DNA of 60,694 nucleotides from JAYVJH01 sp043777595. GTDB taxonomy: Bacteria; Bacteroidota; Bacteroidia; Cytophagales; Spirosomataceae. Made by a program: the position numbers and the translations under genes. The notes under the pieces are model-generated. The model saw only the letters and a list, made by a program, of their open reading frames with translations, made no database searches and had not been told where the DNA came from. This document shows positions 52,387-60,694 of the stretch, piece after piece; within the stretch, counting starts at the first letter, position 1; every line of letters starts with the position of its first letter. The stretch lies in the NCBI GenBank assembly GCA_043777595.1, contig JAYWHT010000030.1, positions 1-60,694 on the forward strand, read 5' to 3'.

Positions 52387-53859
52387 GTGTCAAAATTATA
52401 CGCTAATCCATTGCCATTACTACCACAACTCGAACAAATTATAGGCACTCTGCCCCAATTCATGCCCGAATTGTTTTTGGGCGTGGCTTTTGTACTAACA
52501 CTCGTGGCCGAGATTTTACTAAAAATTAGTCGTTGGTCTGCCAAACAGCATACTATTTTGAGTATTTTGACTTTGGTATTTTTGGGACTATCATTATTTT
52601 TGGTACTAAATCAATGGATGGTTAAACCTCAATTTCTGTTTGAACATTTGCTTTTTTTAGACTTAAAGGCCGTTTACTTCAAAACCTTGCTAACGATTGT
52701 CGCTATTTGTACCGTTGTTCACGTCCAAATCAAAAAAACCGATTTGCCTGTTGAGTTTTATTCTATTTTGCTTGCCACGCTGCTGGGTTTGTATCTGATG
52801 ACGATGGCCGTCAGTGGCCTAAGTATTTATTTGTCAATCGAGTTAGTATCAATAGGAGGTTATTTGTTGGTAGCCTTTGGCATCGATACCAAATCGTCAG
52901 AGGGTGGGCTGAAATACTTACTTTTTGGGGCTGTGTGTTCGGCAGTAATGCTTTATGGTTTTTCGTGGTTGTATGGCCTAACAGGGACTCTTGATTTTAC
53001 TGACCCAATATTTGCTCAAAATTTATCTCAAAATTCACCCAAAGTTATTTTTGTTGTCGGTGTACTGTCTCTGGCGGGTGTGTTTTTCAAATTATCGCTT
53101 GTTCCTTTTCACCCATACACGCCCGATGTTTATGAATCTGCACCTACAGCAGTTGTAGCGTTTTTGTCGGTTGCTCCCAAAGCAGCGGCGTTACTGGTTT
53201 TGATGCGAATGGTTAGTTTGCTTCCAGTTGATTTCCAACCACTTATGGCCGTTATTGCATTAGTTAGTATTTTAATTGGTAATTTGGCTGCATTGGCCCA
53301 AAACAACTACAAACGACTTTTGGCCTATTCGGGCATTGCCCAGGCGGGTTTTATGTTGGTTGGGTTGGTAGCTTTCAATCAGGTAGGAGTCGAGAGTACT
53401 GTTTTTTATATTTCCGTTTATGTTTCTATGAATTTGGCCGCATTTTTGTTGTTAGATTTATTAACTGACAGTACAGATATTAGACATTTGGTGGGTGTAG
53501 GCCATTCTCGGCCATTGTTTGCTGTACTTTTAACGGTTGTACTCGTCTCATTGGTCGGTCTGCCGCTTACGGCTGGCTTTACGGCCAAATTATTAGTTTT
53601 TTCAGCACTTTGGCAGAATAATCAGACCAACAATTATTTACTGACATCGCTATTTGTGGTAGGGCTTTTGAATGTCGCTGTTTCGTTGTTTTATTATTTC
53701 AAAATACCATTCTATTTATTTTTTAGAGAATCTGAGACTGTGGTAGCAAAGCCAAATTCAAATTTTCTGGTAATTATCTGGACTATTGTTTTAGTTTTGC
53801 CTGTCATTATATTTTTTTTCAAGTCAGATTGGCTCACAGGCTTGATTGAATTGCTTTAA
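52387..53859 (+). CDS. Second NuoN-like antiporter-type subunit
   Basis: The 490-residue protein has about 14 helices and NuoN/MrpD-type features: Glu in LSIELVSIGGYLLVAFG, Lys in GGLKYLLFGAV, and VFFKLSLVPFHPYTPDVYESAP with Lys and the PDVY stretch shared with NuoN. The start used is GTG at 52387; an ATG at 52462 would remove 25 residues and still keep the first helix (MPELFLGVAFVLT). Its orientation is opposite to nuoK-L-M-N. It may serve in complex I, replace NuoN in a variant complex, or belong to another antiporter-like complex. Confidence 0.85.
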   Translation: MSKLYANPLPLLPQLEQIIGTLPQFMPELFLGVAFVLTLVAEILLKISRWSAKQHTILSILTLVFLGLSLFLVLNQWMVKPQFLFEHLLFLDLKAVYFKTLLTIVAICTVVHVQIKKTDLPVEFYSILLATLLGLYLMTMAVSGLSIYLSIELVSIGGYLLVAFGIDTKSSEGGLKYLLFGAVCSAVMLYGFSWLYGLTGTLDFTDPIFAQNLSQNSPKVIFVVGVLSLAGVFFKLSLVPFHPYTPDVYESAPTAVVAFLSVAPKAAALLVLMRMVSLLPVDFQPLMAVIALVSILIGNLAALAQNNYKRLLAYSGIAQAGFMLVGLVAFNQVGVESTVFYISVYVSMNLAAFLLLDLLTDSTDIRHLVGVGHSRPLFAVLLTVVLVSLVGLPLTAGFTAKLLVFSALWQNNQTNNYLLTSLFVVGLLNVAVSLFYYFKIPFYLFFRESETVVAKPNSNFLVIIWTIVLVLPVIIFFFKSDWLTGLIELL

Positions 53860-53921
53860 AAAAACTGAGCTGTCATTAACCTAACAAACTATAATTTCAA
53901 ACATTTACTTCGTCATTTATC

Positions 53922-55877
53922 ATGGAAAACGGTAACGGTGGTCATCACAAAGTCTCCGACAAAGCAACGGCAGCAGGGCTTTTGGTTGCAATGGGTATTA
54001 TTTATGGCGACATTGGTACTTCGCCACTGTACGTCATGCAGTCGATTATTGGCAAAACCAACGCCATCAGCGAAGATGTAATTTTGGGCGCATTGTCGTG
54101 TATTTTTTGGACATTGACTCTTCAGACTACGCTCAAATATGTTATTCTAATTTTGAGAGCCGACAATCGGGGCGAAGGTGGTATTTTAGCTCTTTATGCA
54201 CTCGTTCGTCGTCATGCCAAATGGCTCACTGTTCCTGCCATGATTGGGGCTTGCACGCTCTTGGCCGACGGGGTCATCACGCCGCCCATCTCGGTAGCAT
54301 CGGCCATAGAAGGATTGCGTATTTTATATCCAAATATAGAAACTGTACCCATCGTCATTGCCATCATTACATTACTGTTTTTGGTACAAACACTTGGTAC
54401 AGGTATAGTTGGCAAGGCTTTTGGTCCAATTATGATGGTTTGGTTTGGTATGTTGGCCACATTGGGAGTACTAAACATTGGCTCAAACATCGGTGTCTTC
54501 AAGGCCATCAACCCCTACTACGCCTATCATTTGTTGTTTGAATACCCCGAGGGCTTTTGGCTACTGAGTGCGGTGTTTTTGTGTACTACGGGCGCAGAGG
54601 CTCTGTATTCAGATTTGGGTCATTGTGGTCGTGGCAATATTAGAGTTAGCTGGATTTTTGTAAAAACAGCCCTGCTACTCAACTATTTTGGTCAGGGTGC
54701 ATGGGCATTGCGACATATTGGTATGGTATTAGGAGAAAAAAAACCAATTTTTGAAATGATGCCCCAATGGTTTCTATTGCCTGGTATTGTCATTGCTACG
54801 ATGGCAGCCATTATTGCAAGTCAGGCATTGATAAGCGGTTCATTTACACTTGTAGGCGAGGCGATTCGCCTTAACTTTTGGCCGAAAGTACGTTTGCGCT
54901 ATCCATCAGTGCAAAAAGGGCAATTATTTGTACCCAGCATGAACTTCTTACTCTGGTTGGGTTGTATTGGTGTGGTCTTGTATTTTAAAGAATCGTCAAA
55001 TATGGAGGGGGCTTATGGTCTGGCCATTACGCTCACAATGCTCATGACAACCCTGCTGATGTCTTATTATTTATACGTCAAACGTTACCAAATGAAATGG
55101 GTCGTTGTGTTTATGGTTGTCTATATATCTATCGAAGGTTCTTTTTTAGTAGCCAATCTACAAAAATTCTTTCACGGAGGTTGGGTAACAATCATCATTG
55201 CCTCGGCTATTGGCGTTGTTATGTTTATTTGGTACAAGGCGTTTTATATTAAATTACGACTGACCGAATACGATGGTTTAGAAAAATACATTGATTCTAT
55301 CAAAGAGTTGAGTTCAGATATTACAATTCCAAAATATGCCACTCACTTGGTATTTATGAGCAACGCCTCACGTGTGGGCGAAATTGAGTCAAAAATTATT
55401 TATTCAATATTTCAAAAACGCCCCAAACGTGCCGATATTTACTGGTTTGTACACGTGGACACAACCGACGACCCATACACAATGGAATACAAAGTAAATA
55501 TAATTGCACCCGACGACTTGGTAAAAGTCAATTTTAGATTAGGTTTTAGGGTAGAGCAAAAAATAAATCTCTATTTCAGAAAAGTAATTGAAGAAATGGT
55601 AAAAAACAAAGAAGTAGATATTACCAGCCGCTACGAGTCGCTCAACAAACACAATGTAACTGGCGATTTTAGGTTTGTAGTTTTGGAGCGATTCCTGTCC
55701 GTTGAAAACGACTTGCCGCTTTTTGAAAGAATGATAATGGAGGCTTATTTTTTCATCAAGAGCTCTACCACTACCGAAGACAAATGGTTTGGACTCGACA
55801 GCAGCGCCGTCAAAATCGAAAAAGTGCCGCTCATTATTCGCCCAGTCGAAAATGTAAAATTGAAACGTATTTATTAA
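53922..55877 (+). CDS. kup: KUP family potassium transporter
   Basis: Kup imports potassium with protons. The 651-residue protein has the N-terminal signature GIIYGDIGTSPLYVM (25-39), the RADNRGEGGILALYAL loop near 80-95, about 12 predicted helices to residue 445, and a cytosolic C-terminal domain of about 200 residues. The stop codon lies at the edge of the dispersed repeat at 55875. No other potassium genes are nearby. Confidence 0.94.
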   Translation: MENGNGGHHKVSDKATAAGLLVAMGIIYGDIGTSPLYVMQSIIGKTNAISEDVILGALSCIFWTLTLQTTLKYVILILRADNRGEGGILALYALVRRHAKWLTVPAMIGACTLLADGVITPPISVASAIEGLRILYPNIETVPIVIAIITLLFLVQTLGTGIVGKAFGPIMMVWFGMLATLGVLNIGSNIGVFKAINPYYAYHLLFEYPEGFWLLSAVFLCTTGAEALYSDLGHCGRGNIRVSWIFVKTALLLNYFGQGAWALRHIGMVLGEKKPIFEMMPQWFLLPGIVIATMAAIIASQALISGSFTLVGEAIRLNFWPKVRLRYPSVQKGQLFVPSMNFLLWLGCIGVVLYFKESSNMEGAYGLAITLTMLMTTLLMSYYLYVKRYQMKWVVVFMVVYISIEGSFLVANLQKFFHGGWVTIIIASAIGVVMFIWYKAFYIKLRLTEYDGLEKYIDSIKELSSDITIPKYATHLVFMSNASRVGEIESKIIYSIFQKRPKRADIYWFVHVDTTDDPYTMEYKVNIIAPDDLVKVNFRLGFRVEQKINLYFRKVIEEMVKNKEVDITSRYESLNKHNVTGDFRFVVLERFLSVENDLPLFERMIMEAYFFIKSSTTTEDKWFGLDSSAVKIEKVPLIIRPVENVKLKRIY

Positions 55878-55980
55878 GGAGTCGTGAGTATATGGTACGG
55901 TATCGTGAGTTAAATATGGTGCTGTTAATCAGTAAGTTGTCAAAATTACAATACCGTATTAGTTTTGAATAAGTACTTAA
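55875..55980 (+). repeat. Dispersed intergenic repeat, copy 3
   Basis: Starts at the kup stop codon (GTCGTGAGTATAT at 55881) and ends in TTGAATAAGTACTTA. Aligned over its length with the copy at 15844. It fills the space between kup and the terminator. Confidence 0.7.
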
Positions 55981-55994
55981 AAATAGTATCGAAG

Positions 55995-56053
55995 ACGTTG
56001 GACGTTAGATTCTGGGTTTAGTTTATCCCATATCTAACGTCCAACGTTTTTTT
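55995..56053. terminator. Bidirectional terminator between kup and the LLM oxidoreductase
   Basis: A perfect 16-bp stem (55995-56010, ACGTTGGACGTTAGAT, with its complement at 56032-56047) and a 21-base loop, T-rich on the plus-strand side. It serves the two converging genes. Confidence 0.8.
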
Positions 56054-57233
56054 ATCCGTATCGCAGCTCGCCTGTTGTGAGTGGTGTTGTGGGTTCTTGT
56101 TTGGGTGTGCGGCCTTGTAATTCAGACAGCCGCACATTTGGCAAATGAGGCAGCACTAACTCTCCAAAATATTCACACTCTTCACGTAGCGGATAGCCCG
56201 ACAATATAAACGAGCGAACGCCCATGTCCATATAACGATTGAGTTTTTTGAGTACTTGCTCAGGATTACCCACAATGGCCGCCCCACAACCAGACCTCGC
56301 CCGACCGACTCCACCCCAGAGATATGGCTCAATAAAATCGTCGCTATCGGCTTGTTTTCTAAATTCGTCTTGCCGCAATACCCCTGCCGACTTTGAATCT
56401 TGGGTGCGGTGTTTGAGAGCTTCGGCCTGTGTCAAGTCAAACTTAGACATCATGCGGTTTGCCCACGCTCGAGCTTCTTCTTCGGTTTTGCGAACAATAA
56501 CATGCGCTCTAAAACCAAAATCCAAGGTACGATTATGATTTTCGGCACGCTCGGCCAAGTCTTGCATTGTAGCATAAATACTGTGTTCGGGTTCTGGCCA
56601 CATCAAAAACACATCGCAATGTTTGGCACAAATTTCTTTTGAGCCTGGCGAAATCCCCCCAAAATATAGCAACGGGCCGCCATTTTGCTGATAGGGCTTG
56701 ACAGGTGCAGCCGACATATTGATATTTTTATAGATTTCGCCATCAAACACGATTCTGTCCTGAGTCCAGCCTTGTTTGAGTATCTCTATTACTTCTTCGC
56801 AACGTTTGTAGCGTAGTTCGTGGTCTTCTTTTGTACCCGGCAAGTCAGAGTTAATGATATTTATAGTCAAGCGGCCTTTCAGGATATGGTCAAGTGTGGC
56901 AATATGTCTTGCTAGCATTGGCGGGTGGATTTCGCCCGTTCTGATGGCTGCCAACAGGCTAATCTGCTCGGTCTGTGCGCCTGCCGCCCCTGCAAAAGTC
57001 AAAACCTCTTGGCCAACGACATACGACGTAGGCAACAAAATATTCTTGTAGCCTAAGCGGTCGGCGGTGAGTAGTATATTTTTACAGTTTTCATAATTAC
57101 TACGGCGGTCGGGGTCTATATTGCCCAAAAACTCAGTATCGCCGCCACAGAGGTCATCAAACCATGCTACTTCGCACACCCGCTCTTGGGTTCTGATATT
57201 TTTTACTTGTTCAAATGGTTGTTGTACTGACAT
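56052..57233 (-). CDS. LLM-class flavin-dependent monooxygenase (alkanesulfonate monooxygenase-like)
   Basis: The 393-residue protein has a TIM-barrel luciferase-like fold with features of the SsuD/SfnG branch: the start EVAWFDDL, a helix IATLDHILKGRLTINIINSD (near 113-132), RYKRCEEVIEILKQGW, the loop GPLLYFGGISPGSKE and GFRAHVIVRKTEEEAR, and near the C-terminus GNPEQVLKKLNRYMDMG and FILSGYPLREECEYF. Members use FMNH2 and oxygen to split C-S bonds of sulfonates or sulfones. No flavin reductase or sulfonate importer is adjacent, so the substrate remains open. Confidence 0.87.
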   Translation of the reverse strand: MSVQQPFEQVKNIRTQERVCEVAWFDDLCGGDTEFLGNIDPDRRSNYENCKNILLTADRLGYKNILLPTSYVVGQEVLTFAGAAGAQTEQISLLAAIRTGEIHPPMLARHIATLDHILKGRLTINIINSDLPGTKEDHELRYKRCEEVIEILKQGWTQDRIVFDGEIYKNINMSAAPVKPYQQNGGPLLYFGGISPGSKEICAKHCDVFLMWPEPEHSIYATMQDLAERAENHNRTLDFGFRAHVIVRKTEEEARAWANRMMSKFDLTQAEALKHRTQDSKSAGVLRQDEFRKQADSDDFIEPYLWGGVGRARSGCGAAIVGNPEQVLKKLNRYMDMGVRSFILSGYPLREECEYFGELVLPHLPNVRLSELQGRTPKQEPTTPLTTGELRYG

Positions 57234-57313
57234 TTGTTAAAGAATAAATTATAATTTAGGTTGAAAAAATGCCAAATATAACAAAAACCATTGATACATC
57301 GGTTTATCATGTC

Positions 57314-57355
57314 AATAAAAAAGCACCCACTCTCAGATAGCAGGTGCTTTTTATT
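57314..57355. terminator. Terminator after the DoxX gene
   Basis: AAAAGCACC and GGTGCTTTT form the core of a stem with A and T runs on either side. It serves the DoxX gene, whose stop codon is at 57377 on the minus strand. Confidence 0.65.
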
Positions 57356-57376
57356 GATAGAACTATCAGAACACAA

Positions 57377-57742
57377 TTACGACAGGATGCTGACGTATTT
57401 TTCACGATTTAAGTACATGGCCACTGCCGTAACCAATACCAACGCAACGCCAATGCCTGGGGCTTTGGCAATACATATTTCAAACAATAGAATGTTTACG
57501 ACAATCGGGGCAATAAGAATAAGTGCCAACGCACGTGTTTTGGGAACAAACAACAAGATGGCTACTACTATTTCGAGTGCCTTCACAATGTCCATGTAGC
57601 CCGAGCCACCCATTAGTGTCATAAAAGTAGCGGGGTCGCCTGTCATTGGAGGCATAGGTACCAAATGAAAGAAATAAGCAACGCCCGAAAATAGAAAAAG
57701 TGCAGCCAACAAATAGGCAGGAATATGTTTTGCGATGTGCAT
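57377..57742 (-). CDS. DoxX family membrane protein
   Basis: The 121-residue protein has four predicted helices (about 8-25, 45-65, 70-88, 95-115). The first helix and the loop with FLFSGVAYFFHLVPM and a phrase near DIVKALEIVVAILLF fit DoxX/DoxD-like proteins. The family is widespread and mostly uncharacterised; some members act in redox or thiosulfate metabolism. It appears to be monocistronic. Confidence 0.8.
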   Translation of the reverse strand: MHIAKHIPAYLLAALFLFSGVAYFFHLVPMPPMTGDPATFMTLMGGSGYMDIVKALEIVVAILLFVPKTRALALILIAPIVVNILLFEICIAKAPGIGVALVLVTAVAMYLNREKYVSILS

Positions 57743-57943
57743 TTTTGATAGATAGTTTAGTTGGTGTACTTTGCCAACACAATGATTGGCCGTTTTAGTT
57801 CCTATCAGATTATACTCTCTGGTTATGCCACGACAGCAAGTACTTACTTATAGATAAACAACGTTTGAATTTATTTTAAATATCTGATTATTAGTCAATT
57901 ACAATGTTTTTCATTATTCACTACTTAGTTATCGTTAAATGAT

Positions 57944-57951
57944 TACATTTG
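57944..57951 (+). promoter_or_regulatory. Possible -7 box upstream of the YheT-like hydrolase gene
   Basis: TACATTTG matches TAnnTTTG and stands 25 bases before the start codon; the -33 region (TTAG) is only a weak match. Confidence 0.35.
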
Positions 57952-57976
57952 TGGCTGTATTTTATCATCGTCAGCC

Positions 57977-58945
57977 ATGCCAGTTATTTATTCTACTGCT
58001 CTACAATCGCCATTTTGGTTGCCCAATGGCCATTTTCAGAGTATTTATCCAAGTCTTTTTCGTAAAACACCCGTTTCATACGTCCGAGAACGCATTACAA
58101 CACCCGACAACGATTTTTTGGACTTGGATTGGCTTACAGCTACCGATTCAAATCATAAGTTAGTCATATTGTCGCACGGACTCGAAGGCAACAGCACTCG
58201 GCAATACGTTACGGGCATGGCCAATAGCTTATCTCAAAGTGGTTATGATGTTTTGGCTTGGAATTATAGAAGTTGTAGCCAAGAAATCAATCGACAGGTA
58301 CGGTTTTATCATAGTGGCGAAACAACTGACTTACAGTTAGTTATCAATCATGCACTCGCCAAAGGCTATACTGACATTTGTTTGATGGGTTTTAGTTTGG
58401 GCGGTAACGTTACACTCAAATACTTGGGTGAGCAAGCCGAAAACATCAACCCAGCAATCAAAAAAGCAGTAGTTTTTAGTGTACCAATGGACTTGGGGGC
58501 GTGTAGTACCAACATCGGCGAGCCACGAAATAGACTCTATTTATGGAAATTTTTGCGAACCCTCAAAACTAAAATCAAAGTAAAATCTGCTCTATTTCCA
58601 GACAAAATCAAATTTGAAAGTTATGTAAAGGTAAAAAACTTCTGGGATTTTGACCATATTTACACAGGCCCCATTCATGGTTTTGATGGAGCGACAGACT
58701 ATTATAATCGCAATAGTTCCAAATATTTTGTTGATGCCATAACCATACCCACGCTCATCGTCAATGCTCAAAACGACCCACTCGTGCCATATCAAAGTTT
58801 ACCGATTGCGGTCATTGAAACAATGCCAAACGTAACGCTCGAACTGACAGAAGAGGGCGGGCATTGCGGTTTTAGACCAAGTCAAGTAAACAAAAACGGT
58901 GCATATTGGTCAGAGCAACGGGCTTTGGCATTTTTGGATTGTTAA
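57977..58945 (+). CDS. YheT-like alpha/beta hydrolase
   Basis: The 322-residue hydrolase has the oxyanion segment VILSHGLEGNSTRQY near 59-73, the nucleophile elbow LMGFSLGGNVTLKYL (Ser near 141), the catalytic Asp in NAQNDPLVPY near 268, and the His in EGGHCGF near 297. The N-terminal GHFQSIYPSLFR is typical of the YheT/Abhydrolase-1 group, which may hydrolyse lipids or esters. No signal peptide. It converges with asd. Substrate unknown. Confidence 0.87.
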   Translation: MPVIYSTALQSPFWLPNGHFQSIYPSLFRKTPVSYVRERITTPDNDFLDLDWLTATDSNHKLVILSHGLEGNSTRQYVTGMANSLSQSGYDVLAWNYRSCSQEINRQVRFYHSGETTDLQLVINHALAKGYTDICLMGFSLGGNVTLKYLGEQAENINPAIKKAVVFSVPMDLGACSTNIGEPRNRLYLWKFLRTLKTKIKVKSALFPDKIKFESYVKVKNFWDFDHIYTGPIHGFDGATDYYNRNSSKYFVDAITIPTLIVNAQNDPLVPYQSLPIAVIETMPNVTLELTEEGGHCGFRPSQVNKNGAYWSEQRALAFLDC

Positions 58946-58970
58946 TTAGCCACAGTAGGCTTTTATTGAC

Positions 58971-59963
58971 TTACACCAATCCATTTGCCACCAAATATTC
59001 GGCGATCTGCACTGCATTTGTGGCTGCACCTTTACGCAAATTATCGGCCACAATCCACATATTGAGTGTACGAGGCTGGGTTTCATCTCTACGGATACGG
59101 CCTACAAACGTTTCGTCTTTGCCGTGTGCCGTGAGTGGCATTGGGTACAGGTAGTTTTTGGGATCGTCTTGCACTACCACGCCCTCGGTATTGTTTAGTA
59201 TGTCATAGATTTCTGACAGTTCAAATTCGTTTTCAAACTCAACATTGACTGCCTCTGAGTGGCCGCCGATGGTCGGAATCCTGACCGTGGTGGCTGTTAC
59301 CTGAATACTGTCGTCCATCATAATTTTTTTGGTTTCGTTTACCATCTTCATCTCTTCTTTGGTATAGCCATTGTCCAAGAACGAGTCTATGTGTGGCAAC
59401 ACGTTGAGGTCAATGCGATGCGGATAAACGGCTGGCACGTCTGTACGGCCTTCACGCTCTGCAAAAAGCTGATCTACCGCCGCCTTGCCTGTGCCTGTTA
59501 CAGACTGATAGGTAGAAACCACTACTCGCTTGACTTTGAACCGTTGATGTAATGGATTCAAGACCACAACCATCTGAATTGTTGAGCAATTGGGATTGGC
59601 AATAATTTTATCGTCGGTTGTGAGTGTGTGTGCGTTGATTTCGGGTACTACCAATTTTTTGGTTGAGTCCATACGCCAAGCCGAAGAGTTGTCGATGACA
59701 GTAATACCTGCCGCTGCAAAACGTGGGGCAAGCTCAAGCGATGTGCTTCCACCTGCCGAAAAAATAGCTATGTCGGGTTTGGCAATGATAGCGTCTTCAA
59801 AACTAACGACTGTAAACTGTTTGCCATTAAACATAATCTGTTTGCCAACCGACCGCTCCGAAGCAACTGGTATTAGTTCTGTAACAGAAAAGTTTCGTTC
59901 TGCCAAAACTTTCATAATTTCGCCACCCACCAAGCCAGTAGCACCAACAACTGCAATTTTCAT
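58971..59963 (-). CDS. asd: Aspartate-semialdehyde dehydrogenase
   Basis: Asd reduces aspartyl phosphate to the semialdehyde, the branch point to lysine, methionine and threonine. I chose the ATG at 59961-59963 (330 residues, MKIAVVGATGLVGGEI), because the upstream in-frame start adds only 10 unrelated residues. The NADP loop is at 6-14, the catalytic Cys126 in NPNCSTIQ, and the acid/base His in RIPTIGGHSEAVNVEFE near 235-245. It is of the common bacterial length. The gene-free end of the window follows upstream. Confidence 0.93.
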   Translation of the reverse strand: MKIAVVGATGLVGGEIMKVLAERNFSVTELIPVASERSVGKQIMFNGKQFTVVSFEDAIIAKPDIAIFSAGGSTSLELAPRFAAAGITVIDNSSAWRMDSTKKLVVPEINAHTLTTDDKIIANPNCSTIQMVVVLNPLHQRFKVKRVVVSTYQSVTGTGKAAVDQLFAEREGRTDVPAVYPHRIDLNVLPHIDSFLDNGYTKEEMKMVNETKKIMMDDSIQVTATTVRIPTIGGHSEAVNVEFENEFELSEIYDILNNTEGVVVQDDPKNYLYPMPLTAHGKDETFVGRIRRDETQPRTLNMWIVADNLRKGAATNAVQIAEYLVANGLV

Positions 59964-60079
59964 TTTTTTATATAATTGTGTGAATAATACCAAAACTACT
60001 GCAAAATTAGTGCCTTTTTCTTTAAATCGGTCGTAAAATATAAATTATGAGTCAATGTCGTTTAGTTAAGAAAATAAGT

Positions 60080-60099
60080 GGTTTGTGAAGACACAAACC
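60080..60099 (-). repeat. REP family 2, copy 4
   Basis: GGTTTGTG-AAGA-CACAAACC, extending outward to a further T/A pair, followed by CACGG. It lies just outside the long inverted repeat at the window end. Confidence 0.75.
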
Positions 60100-60108
60100 A
60101 CGGTAGCC

Positions 60109-60482
60109 AGTCAATGTGCTAATTTGCCAGTGTGCCGAACGGTTCGCCGTAGCGATGCCGATTAAATACTGATAACCAATAAGTTATAATATTTTACTTA
60201 CTGTTTAAATTTAGTTAATTGATTGCAAATCAGATACTTATTCAGTCGCAGCGGCGAACCGTCATTCAATCATTCATAATTCTACATTATTACTTAAGTA
60301 GTCATGCATATTTAGTTTAGAGTATTGAGTAATTGATTTTTTAGTTTAAATACCTAAAAATCAACTAAGTAGTAAAGCAAATTTAAACAGTAAGTAAAGT
60401 ATTATAACTTATTGGTTATCAGTACTTAATCGGCATCGCTACGGCGAACCGTTCGGCACACTGGCAAATTAGCACATTGACT
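60109..60482. mobile_element. MITE-like element with 104-bp inverted arms
   Basis: Arms 60109-60212 and 60379-60482 are inverted copies with about 102 of 104 bases matching. The 166-base centre has no ORF of note. The arms contain the sub-motif CGAACGGTTCGCCG, and a related GCGGCGAACCGT lies in the centre. With no coding capacity and long near-perfect inverted ends, it fits a MITE. A clear target-site duplication is not visible. Within the gene-free space 59994-60694 it is the main feature; the rest is AT-rich DNA plus the REPs at 60080 and 60533. Confidence 0.7.
60294..60333 (+). repeat. Possible degenerate copy 4 of the dispersed repeat
   Basis: In the centre of the MITE-like element, TTAAGTAGTCATGCATATTT aligns with the start of copy 1 (TTAAGTAGTCGTGAGTATAT) and about 30 of 40 bases match. 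The similarity fades afterwards, so the relation is tentative. Confidence 0.35.
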
Positions 60483-60532
60483 TATTTACAACATTCTCAA
60501 TACCCTGTTAATTACGTTTACTGTATTTTTTA

Positions 60533-60590
60533 CTCACAGAAATCACAGAATTGCACGGAAAATTCTGTGAAGTTCTGTGCTTTCTGTGAG
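60533..60590. repeat. REP-like hairpin, family 3
   Basis: CTCACAGAAATCACAGAA pairs with TTCTGTGCTTTCTGTGAG with one mismatch, and the centre holds an additional TTCTGTGAAG stretch. It is a single copy in this window and is not next to a gene end. Confidence 0.6.
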
Positions 60591-60694
60591 CAAATTAAAA
60601 GGTATAGTAACTTAACTAACAGTGTACTCAATACTCAAATCTCTTTACTTACTTAGCAACGTGCAAATAATAAATTGGCGCATTTTTATTTATA

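Overview
The window looks like chromosomal DNA of a member of the Bacteroidota, probably order Cytophagales. The support is AT-rich intergenic DNA, weak or absent Shine-Dalgarno sequences, a few promoters of the Bacteroidota type (TTG, about 20 bases, TAnnTTTG), and families typical of the phylum: ORF6N, DUF6934, DUF1080, a SerB-like/SerA fusion, and a REP-associated transposase with REP palindromes. No rRNA, tRNA, CRISPR array or intact prophage was seen. Family names come from recognising protein motifs by eye. No database search was run.

Layout. 1-3.6 kb (minus): the start of a secreted repeat protein, then an SDR dehydrogenase, an XdhC-like factor and moeA. 3.7-15.7 kb (plus): a TrpB2-like enzyme, then the branched-chain amino acid genes ilvD, ilvB, ilvN and ilvC. 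These four are separated by small accessory genes: ORF6N, a CPBP protease, a histidine-phosphatase lipoprotein, an antitoxin/PIN pair, a small protein/nucleotidyltransferase pair, a broken four-helix-bundle gene, HicAB and MNT/HEPN. 16-22 kb: a coiled-coil protein, a DUF1080 protein, a HAD-SerA-ACT fusion, an A-type Fe-S carrier, a DUF6934 unit and a FAN1-like nuclease. 22-30 kb: a glutamine-synthetase-like enzyme and a class I amidotransferase flanking an esterase, a gene-poor scar with a transposase remnant, then ruvX-def-exonuclease and an HtrA protease. 30-37.5 kb: a methyltransferase, two paralogous GT-C-like membrane proteins, a GtrB-like glycosyltransferase, an EamA transporter, HMG-CoA reductase and TauE. 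38-44.5 kb: sufB, hpt, cyclophilin, Bax-inhibitor-like protein, FAH hydrolase, a lipoprotein and an alpha-oxoamine synthase. 44.5-53.9 kb: complex I genes nuoK-L-M-N (minus), interrupted by a Uma2 nuclease gene and a 1.9-kb REP/RAYT/toxin-antitoxin island, with a second nuoN-like gene divergent. 53.9-60 kb: kup, an LLM flavin monooxygenase, DoxX, a YheT-like hydrolase and asd. The final 0.7 kb carries no gene but holds a long inverted repeat and two other palindromes.

Main theme. Two housekeeping operons (ilv and nuo) have collected co-directional toxin-antitoxin, nuclease and transposase genes without losing their core genes. The scars can be read: a 20-codon ilvD tail duplicate, a four-helix-bundle remnant inside 24-bp inverted repeats, a PIN toxin cut in two by nested REP pairs, 5' fragments of a second RAYT and a second antitoxin, a dispersed repeat of about 105 bp in three clear copies, and a 374-bp MITE-like element with 104-bp arms. 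The best candidates for an undescribed system are the REP/RAYT island, the MITE-like element, and the DUF6934 plus 50-residue protein pair next to the FAN1-like nuclease.
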